In this document: piece by piece, positions 14,999-21,583 of the stretch
Position numbering within the stretch: position 1 is the first letter of the stretch
Layout of the letters: the number at the start of each line of letters is the position of its first letter
Origin: RGIG2041 sp045537695
Lineage (GTDB): Bacteria; Bacillota; Clostridia; UBA1381; UMGS1253
NCBI GenBank assembly: GCA_045537695.1
Contig: JAZSQB010000030.1
Span: forward strand, 1-39,927
Direction: 5' to 3'
Length of the DNA: 39,927 nucleotides
The notes under the pieces: generated by a model
The model's input: the letters and a program-made list of their open reading frames with translations, nothing else
What the model was told of the DNA's origin: nothing
Databases searched by the model: none
Made by a program: the position numbers and the translations under genes

Positions 14999-15746
14999 TC
15001 CGTGCCTCGCCGTAATTATCGTGGGCGAAGACCCTGCAAGTAAGGTATACGTTGCAGGTAAAATCCGCGACTGCGCAGAAGTAGGCATCAAGTCCCGCGA
15101 ATTTGCGCTCCCAGAAAGTACCACACAGGAAGAACTGATTGCGCTCGTTGAAAAGCTCAACGCAGACGATACGGTTTCCGGTCTGCTCGTTCAGCTGCCG
15201 CTTCCGAAGCATCTGGACGAAAAGGCAGTCATCGACACCATCCGCCCGGACAAGGACGTAGATGCCTTCCATCCGGCAAATGTAGGTAAAATCATGATCG
15301 GCGACTACGATTTTCTGCCGTGCACACCGGCCGGTGTTATGGAACTTTTAGATGAGTATAACATTGACATCGCAGGTAAGGAATGTGTTGTTGTCGGCAG
15401 AAGCAACATTGTCGGCAAGCCGCAGTCCATGCTTTTACTGCAAAGACACGGTACGGTAACCATTTGTCACTCCAAGACGAAGGATTTGGCAGAAATCACC
15501 CGACGCGCTGATATTTTAGTCGTTGCCATCGGCAGAGGCGAATTTATCAAAGGCGATATGATTAAAGAAGGTGCTGTGGTAATTGACGTTGGTATGAACA
15601 GAAATGCAGAAGGCAAGCTCGTCGGTGACGTAGAGTTTGCAAGCGCAGAGAAAAAAGCCTCCTACATCACACCGGTACCGGGCGGCGTAGGCGTAATGAC
15701 ACGTGCCATCTTAATGAAGAACACCATTCGCGCGGCACAGAAATAA
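14907..15746 (+). CDS. folD: Bifunctional methylenetetrahydrofolate dehydrogenase/cyclohydrolase
   Basis: A 279-residue FolD, interconverting 5,10-methylene-, 5,10-methenyl- and 10-formyl-tetrahydrofolate to supply one-carbon units for purines and formyl-Met. Catalytic Tyr48 and Lys52 are in VYVAGK; the usual Ser before Tyr is Val47. QLPLPKH, DKDVDAFHP (Ala where Gly is usual), GRSNIVGKP and the C-terminal TPVPGGVGVMT are intact. The start is the ATG at 14907, nine bases after AGGAGG (14893-14898), well inside the end of ygiQ, so translation is independent of that frame. rsmG follows after 12 bases. Confidence 0.96.
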   Translation: MAILMDGKILSKKIKENLAVEAEKLKANGINPCLAVIIVGEDPASKVYVAGKIRDCAEVGIKSREFALPESTTQEELIALVEKLNADDTVSGLLVQLPLPKHLDEKAVIDTIRPDKDVDAFHPANVGKIMIGDYDFLPCTPAGVMELLDEYNIDIAGKECVVVGRSNIVGKPQSMLLLQRHGTVTICHSKTKDLAEITRRADILVVAIGRGEFIKGDMIKEGAVVIDVGMNRNAEGKLVGDVEFASAEKKASYITPVPGGVGVMTRAILMKNTIRAAQK

Positions 15747-15758
15747 GGAAGTTTTACT

Positions 15759-16472
15759 ATGAAAAACATTCTCACCTCTGGTCTGGACGCAATGGGCATT
15801 GCCTATGCGCCCGAGGCCGTGGACAATTTAATTACCTACTATGAAATGCTTGTGGAAACGAACAAGGTGATGAACTTAACCGCCATCACGAAAGCCGAAG
15901 ACGTGGCGAAAAAGCACTTTTTAGACTCCGCCGTTCTGCTTGCCGCAGAGAAACTACCGAAAGGCACAAAAATCATTGATGTCGGCACAGGCGCAGGCTT
16001 TCCGGGCATGGTGCTTAAAATTCTGCGCCCGGATTTAGAGATGACACTGCTCGATTCTCTGGCAAAGCGTATTCGCTTTTTGGAAGACGTTGCAGATGCG
16101 CTGAATTTAAATGACCGACTGACGCTCATTCACGGACGCGCAGAAGATTTTGCGCAGAAAAGCGAGCACCGTGAGCGGTATATGTGCGCGGTATCGCGCG
16201 CTGTGGCAAATTTAAACACGCTTTCGGAATATTGCCTCCCCTTCGTGAAAATCGGCGGAAAAATGGCAGCCTACAAGGGACCGAATGCCGAAGAAGAGCT
16301 GTCTATGGCGCAAAATGCCATCGACATCTTAGGCGGCAAGGTATGCGGAATCCTACCGGTAGCGGTGGAAGGCACAGACCTGGCACACAATATAGTTTTG
16401 ATTGACAAGGTATTATCTACGCCGACAAAATATCCCAGAAGTGGCAACAAACCGTCGGCAAAACCTTTGTAA
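15759..16472 (+). CDS. rsmG: 16S rRNA (guanine527-N7)-methyltransferase
   Basis: A 237-residue RsmG (GidB), methylating G527 of 16S rRNA with SAM. The SAM-binding motif IIDVGTGAGFPG covers residues 72-83; NLTAI (39-43), HFLDS (53-57), SRAVANL and AYKG are typical. The basic C terminus KYPRSGNKP matches the usual end of the family, so the gene is complete. Loss of RsmG is known to give low-level streptomycin resistance. Its position just before noc is the arrangement near the replication origin in many Firmicutes, but no dnaA, rnpA or mnmG is seen here. Confidence 0.95.
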   Translation: MKNILTSGLDAMGIAYAPEAVDNLITYYEMLVETNKVMNLTAITKAEDVAKKHFLDSAVLLAAEKLPKGTKIIDVGTGAGFPGMVLKILRPDLEMTLLDSLAKRIRFLEDVADALNLNDRLTLIHGRAEDFAQKSEHRERYMCAVSRAVANLNTLSEYCLPFVKIGGKMAAYKGPNAEEELSMAQNAIDILGGKVCGILPVAVEGTDLAHNIVLIDKVLSTPTKYPRSGNKPSAKPL

Positions 16473-16520
16473 TCGGGCGAAATACAACTGAATATGTCGA
16501 AACAGCAAGAACGGTTTTAC

Positions 16521-16548
16521 TTTACTTTTTTCCAGAATATGGTATTCT
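16521..16548 (+). promoter_or_regulatory. Possible promoter of noc
   Basis: TATTCT (16543-16548) with an extended TGG, and TTTACT (16521-16526) 16 bases upstream. The -10 is half of a perfect inverted repeat AGAATA-TGG-TATTCT (16534-16548), which could be an operator. Its CCAGAATATG core also occurs in the promoter of the polysaccharide block (25649-25658). Confidence 0.4.
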
Positions 16549-16671
16549 TAAGTTGTCAGCAGGGCAACCTGCTCTTATGCGCTATAAACTGCGGGACGGC
16601 GATACCGTAAATTGGAATTTGTCAGAAAACCGTTTTTTGTATGCCATCTATACAACGAAGGAGGAACAGCA

Positions 16672-17496
16672 ATGAGTTTACCACTTACCGTAAACCGGGG
16701 CGCACACACAACTGGGAACATCTCTCTCTTGCCAATTGACATCATTCATCCCAACCCATACCAACCAAGAACCCACTTTGATTCCCGTGCGTTAGAAGAA
16801 CTGAGCGCTTCGGTGAAAAGTTTCGGTATTCTGCAACCGATTACAGTCAGACGACTGGGCAACGGCTATGAGCTTGTAGCGGGCGAACGCCGCCTGCGCG
16901 CAGCAAAAATGGCAGGCTTGACTTCTGTTCCCGCAGTTATAGTACATATGGATGAAGAAGACAGTGCCCTTGTGGCACTTTTAGAAAACCTGCAACGCTG
17001 CGACCTTAACTTTTTGGAAGAAGCCGAAGGTTATGAAAATTTAATCCGCCTGCACGGACTGACGCAGGAGCAGATTGCGCAAAAAATTGGCAAAGCACAA
17101 AGCAGTGTTGCCAATAAGCTTCGCCTTTTAAAGCTTCCGAGTATTGTCAAAAAGAAAATTCGCGAATATAATTTAACCGAGCGGCACGCCCGCGCACTTT
17201 TGCGTTTGGGTACGGACTGCAAGCTGCAAACGGAAACCACCGAGCGCATTGCGGAAAAGCATTTAAATGTAGCGCAAACCGAGCAATGGATTGACCGGCT
17301 GCTACGCAAACAAAAAGCAGAAACTCGCGCGCCGCTCTGTAAAATGCCACCGAGCCTGAAAATCGCAGCCAATACCGTACGACAGGCAGTACGCCTGATA
17401 TGCGATACAGGCATACAAGCCGTGTTGCACGAAAAAATTGCAGACAACACGGTAGAATACACCATCATTCTTCCTCTGTCCAAAACGACTGTGTAA
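16672..17496 (+). CDS. noc: Noc-type ParB-like nucleoid occlusion protein
   Basis: A 274-residue ParB/Noc CTPase. The N-terminal domain has NPYQPR (28-33), GILQPI and the CTP-binding GERRLRA (71-77). The helix-turn-helix spans about 129-156. The four residues that separate Noc from ParB site specificity (equivalents of 173, 179, 184 and 201) are Gln143, Lys149, Lys154 and Arg171, all Noc-type with identical spacing. It should therefore bind Noc sites rather than parS. The short N terminus (MSLPLTVNRGAHTTGN) lacks an obvious amphipathic, Phe-rich membrane-targeting helix as in Bacillus Noc. The start is the ATG at 16672, seven bases after AAGGAGG. It follows rsmG, as in Bacillus, but soj and spo0J do not follow. 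Confidence 0.85.
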   Translation: MSLPLTVNRGAHTTGNISLLPIDIIHPNPYQPRTHFDSRALEELSASVKSFGILQPITVRRLGNGYELVAGERRLRAAKMAGLTSVPAVIVHMDEEDSALVALLENLQRCDLNFLEEAEGYENLIRLHGLTQEQIAQKIGKAQSSVANKLRLLKLPSIVKKKIREYNLTERHARALLRLGTDCKLQTETTERIAEKHLNVAQTEQWIDRLLRKQKAETRAPLCKMPPSLKIAANTVRQAVRLICDTGIQAVLHEKIADNTVEYTIILPLSKTTV

Positions 17497-17528
17497 CCCC
17501 GCACACTCGTTTCCATATACCCCCCAAT

Positions 17529-17570
17529 AAAACAGACGTATGGTTCCCCTACCATACGTCTGTTTTTGTT
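17529..17570 (+). terminator. Terminator of the ygiQ-folD-rsmG-noc unit
   Basis: A 15-base-pair perfect stem (17529-17543 with 17552-17566) and T-rich 3' arm, 32 bases after the noc stop. Confidence 0.9.
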
Positions 17571-17664
17571 ATCTTACATAAACCTGCAATTTTGCGCCAA
17601 AGCCTCGCTTCTGCCGTACAATTTCTGTCAAAATCCAAAAAAATAGCGGCGTGTCTCAAATGAT

Positions 17665-17699
17665 ATGCACCCCAAAAGTTAAACACTTTTGGGGTGCAT
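17665..17699 (-). terminator. Strong hairpin downstream of gdhA, probable terminator or 3' stabiliser
   Basis: A perfect 15-base-pair inverted repeat (17665-17679 with 17685-17699), loop TAAAC, 19 bases past the gdhA stop. On the minus strand it is not followed by a clear T run (ATCATTTG), so it may be a transcript-end stabiliser, or it may act poorly on either strand. Confidence 0.55.
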
Positions 17700-17718
17700 C
17701 CTTTTGCTTGCTTTTAAA

Positions 17719-19065
17719 TTACATTACACCCTGCGCCATCATTGCTTCTGCAATCTTTAAGAAGCCGGCAATGTTTGCACCTGCAACGAGGTTGTCTTCA
17801 CAGCCGTATTCCTTTGCAGCTTCGCTTGCAGCCTTGTAGATGGACTTCATAATGCCCTGCAGCTTTGCATCTACTTCTTCAAAGCTCCAGCTGTAACGCA
17901 TAGAGTTCTGGCACATTTCCAGACCCGATGTAGCAACGCCGCCTGCATTAGCAGCCTTTGCCGGTCCGAAGAGTACGCCGTTTGCCTGGAAGGTTGCAAC
18001 CGCTTCCGGTGTAGACGGCATATTTGCGCCTTCTGCAACAAGCTTAACGCCGTTTGCAACGAGCTGCTTTGCTTCGTCGCCGTTAAGTTCGTTCTGGGTT
18101 GCGCACGGGAGTGCGATGTCACACTTCACGCTCCAGATACCTCTGCAACCTTCTGTATAGGTAGCGCCCGGTACACGAGCAGCATATTCCTTAATTCTCG
18201 CTCTTTCCACTTCCTTGATTTGCTTAACCACATCTAAGTTGATACCGTTCATATCCACAACATAGCCGTTGGAGTCGGACATTGCGATTACCTTTGCACC
18301 GAACTCTGTTGCCTTCTGTGCAGCATAGATTGCAACATTACCGGAACCGGAAATTACAACATTCTTGCCTTCAAAGCTATCGCCTTTTGCAGCGAGCATT
18401 TCCTTTGTGAAGTAGCAAAGACCGAAGCCCGTTGCTTCCTTACGCGCCAAAGAACCGCCGTATGTAAGACCCTTACCGGTCAAAACGCCGGTAAACTCAT
18501 CGCGAAGACGCTTGTACTGACCGAACATATAGCCGATTTCTCTTGCGCCAACGCCGATATCACCAGCCGGTACGTCTGTGTCCGGACCGATGTACTTGGA
18601 AAGCTCTGTCATAAAGCTCTGGCAGAAACGCATAATTTCGCCGTCGCTCTTACCCTTCGGGTCAAAGTCAGCACCGCCCTTACCACCACCCATTGGGAGG
18701 GTTGTAAGGCTGTTTTTAAAGCACTGCTCAAAGCCGAGGAACTTAATAACCGAAGCATTTACGCTCGGATGGAAACGAATACCGCCCTTGTACGGACCGA
18801 TTGCGGAATTGTACTGTACGCGGAAGCCTCTGTTTACCTGCACCTTGCCTGCATCGTCCACCCATGCAACGCGGAACTGAATGAAACGTTCCGGCTCCAC
18901 GATTCTTTCGATGATGCCTGCTTTTACGATATCTTCTCTCTTCTCTACAACCGGCTCAAAGGATTCTAAAACCTCATAAACCGCCTGCAAAAATTCTTTC
19001 TCGCCGGCGTTTCTTGCCTCAACCTTGGCATAAACTTCTGCAAGATATGCATTCTTGATTGCCAT
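17719..19065 (-). CDS. gdhA: NADP-type glutamate dehydrogenase
   Basis: A 448-residue hexameric-type glutamate dehydrogenase interconverting 2-oxoglutarate plus ammonia and glutamate. Size and motifs match the NADP-specific bacterial group (E. coli GdhA, 447). The substrate site GPYKGGIRFHP contains Lys93, Lys117 lies in FKNSL, and the catalytic Lys129 is in PMGGGKGG. The nucleotide site SGSGNVA has the SGSGNVA form found in such enzymes. The start is ATG after TAGGAGG. It is monocistronic with a clear promoter. In a fermentative anaerobe it may serve ammonia assimilation or glutamate catabolism; the coenzyme is inferred from the family. Confidence 0.95.
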   Translation of the reverse strand: MAIKNAYLAEVYAKVEARNAGEKEFLQAVYEVLESFEPVVEKREDIVKAGIIERIVEPERFIQFRVAWVDDAGKVQVNRGFRVQYNSAIGPYKGGIRFHPSVNASVIKFLGFEQCFKNSLTTLPMGGGKGGADFDPKGKSDGEIMRFCQSFMTELSKYIGPDTDVPAGDIGVGAREIGYMFGQYKRLRDEFTGVLTGKGLTYGGSLARKEATGFGLCYFTKEMLAAKGDSFEGKNVVISGSGNVAIYAAQKATEFGAKVIAMSDSNGYVVDMNGINLDVVKQIKEVERARIKEYAARVPGATYTEGCRGIWSVKCDIALPCATQNELNGDEAKQLVANGVKLVAEGANMPSTPEAVATFQANGVLFGPAKAANAGGVATSGLEMCQNSMRYSWSFEEVDAKLQGIMKSIYKAASEAAKEYGCEDNLVAGANIAGFLKIAEAMMAQGVM

Positions 19066-19097
19066 ATAGATTACCTCCTACTCAAAATTCACACTAT

Positions 19098-19126
19098 AGT
19101 ATAGCAAAACTCGCCCAATATTGCAA
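19098..19126 (-). promoter_or_regulatory. Promoter of gdhA
   Basis: On the minus strand, TTGCAA (19121-19126) and TATACT (19098-19103) are separated by 17 bases. They lie about 33 bases upstream of the start. Confidence 0.75.
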
Positions 19127-19242
19127 GCAATTTTTTGTACTTTGCATAATTTTGTGAATAACTTGCAAAACGCAGCCGTTTTTAGGGGTTGCTCCTATTT
19201 ATTTTTAAAACTTCCATAGCTGTTTTCTGCGTTTTTACATAA

Positions 19243-19272
19243 AAAAAAGCGTATGCACACACACGCTTTTTT
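19243..19272 (-). terminator. Terminator of the zinc-ribbon gene
   Basis: A 10-base-pair stem (19243-19252 with 19263-19272) around ATGCACACAC. On the minus strand it ends in a run of Ts, 7 bases after the stop codon at 19279. Confidence 0.75.
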
Positions 19273-19278
19273 ACAAAC

Positions 19279-19713
19279 TTATTGCGCCGTTTCCACTTCG
19301 ATAACCGGCTCTTCTTTTCCTTTCTGCGGCATTGAATCTACCTGCTCAGCCAATGCGCTGCCGCATTTGCTGCAAAACTGCGCTTCCGTAGCATTTTCTT
19401 TCTGGCATGCCGGACAACGCTTCATATTACGAACACGTGCATAAGACTCTTTTAAACTTTCTAAGTCTGCATACAATGCATCCAGCTCGCTGCACTTGTT
19501 TTCGATAATATCCGAGTCACCCTCATTTTCACAATATGCATCATAAACGAGCTTGCCGACTTCTGCATAGGCTTCTTTAATTTTCGCTTCGGTTGCCATA
19601 ATCGCCATTTTCTGCTTTGTCATCTTAGCAACATCGCCCGATTTCTGAACAACGACCTCCTGGGTCTTTTTTGCACCCTGCATAAACTTTTCCATAAATC
19701 CTCTAAATTCCAT
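19279..19713 (-). CDS. Small zinc-ribbon protein with coiled coil
   Basis: A 144-residue cytoplasmic protein of unknown function. Residues 1-95 are charged and helical (for example KKTQEVVVQKSGDV and ENKCSELDALYADLESL), resembling other Firmicute proteins annotated only as zinc ribbon. CPACQKENATEAQFCSKCG, at about residues 101-119, forms a CxxC-x11-CxxC zinc ribbon. A short acidic tail follows. The start is the ATG at 19711-19713 after AAGGAGGG. A longer in-frame reading exists upstream but runs through the repeat element at 19835-19940 and is rejected. It is probably a single-gene unit. Confidence 0.75.
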   Translation of the reverse strand: MEFRGFMEKFMQGAKKTQEVVVQKSGDVAKMTKQKMAIMATEAKIKEAYAEVGKLVYDAYCENEGDSDIIENKCSELDALYADLESLKESYARVRNMKRCPACQKENATEAQFCSKCGSALAEQVDSMPQKGKEEPVIEVETAQ

Positions 19714-19834
19714 AATGTACCCTCCTTGAATAGTATTTTCATTGGTTATCTGTATATTTTTCGTTGTATAAATCCCGTTCTCAGGTTTGCGGTTCGTCGA
19801 AAATCGCCAAATCCAGCCAAACACATTTTCTAGC

Positions 19835-19940
19835 GGAAATGCGATTATTTTTTCGTAAGACAAGGCGCAGTCTTTGTCACAATACTCTGTGTATGTTGCA
19901 AAGGATGCAACGCAGTATTGTAGCAAAATCATCCATTTCC
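19835..19940. repeat. Palindromic intergenic repeat element, copy B
   Basis: A 106-base element between the zinc-ribbon gene and the xerD stop codon. The outer arms 19835-19851 and 19925-19940 are almost fully complementary (GGAAATG...ATTTT). Inside are ACAATACT/AGTATTGT (19879-19886 and 19914-19921), GTTGCA/TGCAAC (19895-19911) and GACAA/TTGTC (19859-19878). AGGCGC (19863-19868) and GCAACG (19907-19912) lie 44 bases apart, against 43 in copy A at 36501-36608. The pair therefore looks like one repeat family, probably a miniature mobile or structured-RNA element. It carries no gene. Confidence 0.65.
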
Positions 19941-19941
19941 C

Positions 19942-20826
19942 CTAAGCTCTTGGGTGGGAATTTTGGTATACGTCCTTCAACCTGTTTTTCGTCATTTGTG
20001 CGTAAATCTGTGTAGATGAAATATCACTGTGCCCGAGCATTTCCTGGATGGAGCGAAGGTCGGCTCCATTTTCGAGGAGGTGCACGGCGAAGGAATGACG
20101 AAGGGTGTGCGGGGTCAGCTCAGCGGCAATTTCCGCGGTTTCTTTATAGGAACGGATGAGCTTCCAGAAGCCTTGACGGGTCATGGGATTTCCGTTCATA
20201 TTCAAAAACAAATGCGAGGTGTCTGCGCTATGCAAAAGATGCGGTCGCGCATGAGTAAGATAGTCGGTAATGGCCTGGGTTGCATGACGACCTATGGGAA
20301 CGACACGTTCCTTTTTGGTGCCACAGTGCAAAAAGCCCATAGACACGTTCACATCATCAACATGCAATGAAATCAGCTCGCTGACGCGCATACCGGTAGC
20401 ATATAAAAGCTCGAGCATAGCTTTGTCTCGGTAACCTTTATTATCCACGCATTTGGGAGCATCGAGCAGCCGTTCTACCTCTTGGGCAGACAAAATCTGC
20501 GGTGCCTTTTTTTCAACATGCGGTGCTTCCAGACCCAGTGTCGGATCCTCCGCTATATAACGTTTACTGCACAGGTAGGCGTAAAATGAACGCAGAGACG
20601 CAATGGTGCGCGACACGGTAGATGCCGCTCTCCCCTGCTTTTGCAAACTTAAAAGGTATGTAAGCACAACGGTTTTATTGGCAAAGTGCATATCGGTGAT
20701 ATTGCGCGTATGCAGATAGGCAAGATAGCGCTCTATATCCCTCTTATACGCTGCAATGGTATTTTCCGTTCTGCGCCGCTCTGTCGTTAAGTATTCTATA
20801 TAACTGTCCTGGTAATGACCAAGCAT
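19942..20826 (-). CDS. xerD: XerD-type tyrosine recombinase
   Basis: A 294-residue tyrosine recombinase of XerC/XerD size. The N-terminal SAM-like core-binding domain covers about residues 1-100 and the catalytic domain about 108-290. All active-site residues are present: Arg147 (ATGMRVSEL), Lys171, His240 and Arg243 (TPHTLRHSFA), His266 (LGHSDI) and the nucleophile Tyr275. It resolves chromosome dimers at dif during division. A housekeeping role is favoured over a phage integrase because it follows spoIIM, as in many Firmicutes, and there are no phage genes or att repeats. Only one Xer is visible. The start is ATG after GGAGG, 106 bases from the spoIIM stop. Confidence 0.92.
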   Translation of the reverse strand: MLGHYQDSYIEYLTTERRRTENTIAAYKRDIERYLAYLHTRNITDMHFANKTVVLTYLLSLQKQGRAASTVSRTIASLRSFYAYLCSKRYIAEDPTLGLEAPHVEKKAPQILSAQEVERLLDAPKCVDNKGYRDKAMLELLYATGMRVSELISLHVDDVNVSMGFLHCGTKKERVVPIGRHATQAITDYLTHARPHLLHSADTSHLFLNMNGNPMTRQGFWKLIRSYKETAEIAAELTPHTLRHSFAVHLLENGADLRSIQEMLGHSDISSTQIYAQMTKNRLKDVYQNSHPRA

Positions 20827-20932
20827 AGTTGTTCCTCCATATATGTATCTATTTTATATTTTACAAGATTTTTTTCAAAAAGTACATACTTTTTTTGTAA
20901 ACCACAAATATTTTTTCGTAAATGCTGTATTT

Positions 20933-21538
20933 TCAGGCAAGCAGCTGCAAAATCAAACGCCAACCGGCATAGCCTTCATACAGCGCAGCAGCGACAAAAA
21001 CCAATACCAAAACAAGGCAAAAACCGGCATAGGTTACAAAGCAAAGGCGGCGTTCAGCGCGCCCCTGCAGAGACGATGCCGTATGTACCTGCACCGCGGC
21101 AGCAACGCAAAGCATCTGCATTGCTGGCAAAAGCAACAGCATCTGCGGCAAAAGTCCAAGCAACGCCGCCAGTAGTCCGCGATAGGAAAACAAAAGCCAG
21201 AATAGGCTGACACAAAAACCACAGACAAAACCGCGTACACCGACAAATACGGGTGCCAGCAGCACGCCTAGAAAGCAAGTGCCACACAGCGACAGCATCA
21301 ACCATACCTGCAAGTACTGTGCCAAAGACGCACGAAATACTGCAAAAGTATCTGCACTTGCAAAAAGTCCGTCTCCACCCGAAAACATAAGTTGCAGCTC
21401 CTGCATTTGCGCCGGCGCCAGTGTCGCACAGTAAAAGCTGCCGCCAATAATGCCTAAACTAAACAAAAGTAGTGAACACAATAAATTCCGTGCATTTTTT
21501 TGTATATACTGCGCAAGTGCATCCCCATATACACGCAT
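20933..21538 (-). CDS. spoIIM: Stage II sporulation protein M
   Basis: A 201-residue polytopic membrane protein with about five hydrophobic segments and the FSLGIIGGSF-type first helix of SpoIIM. In sporulating Firmicutes SpoIIM forms the DMP complex with SpoIID and SpoIIP, which drives septal peptidoglycan hydrolysis and engulfment. The start ATG at 21536-21538 follows AAGGTGG. It lies 45 bases downstream of the phosphodiester glycosidase gene with no terminator seen between, so read-through from that gene is possible. The xerD gene follows. The sequence is rich in Leu and aromatic residues and somewhat divergent, but order and topology support the call. Confidence 0.85.
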   Translation of the reverse strand: MRVYGDALAQYIQKNARNLLCSLLLFSLGIIGGSFYCATLAPAQMQELQLMFSGGDGLFASADTFAVFRASLAQYLQVWLMLSLCGTCFLGVLLAPVFVGVRGFVCGFCVSLFWLLFSYRGLLAALLGLLPQMLLLLPAMQMLCVAAAVQVHTASSLQGRAERRLCFVTYAGFCLVLVLVFVAAALYEGYAGWRLILQLLA

Positions 21539-21583
21539 AGAAATCCCACCTTTATACAGTATCCTATGCCTGCAAAAGTAAAA

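Noticed and set aside
16672..17496. Spo0J/ParB instead of Noc
   Set aside because: All four specificity-determining positions carry the Noc residues, and the gene directly follows rsmG.
19714..19932. N-terminal extension of the zinc-ribbon protein
   Set aside because: The extension is encoded by the repeat element and leader; a strong AAGGAGGG directly precedes the ATG at 19713.
19942..20826. Phage or integron integrase at this locus
   Set aside because: The protein has XerD length and sits in the usual spoIIM-xerD context, with no phage genes, attachment repeats or cassettes nearby.
20877..20894. Terminator of spoIIM at AAAAAGTA/TACTTTTT
   Set aside because: Stem is AT-only with a two-base loop in a poly-A/T stretch, not distinguishable from base composition.
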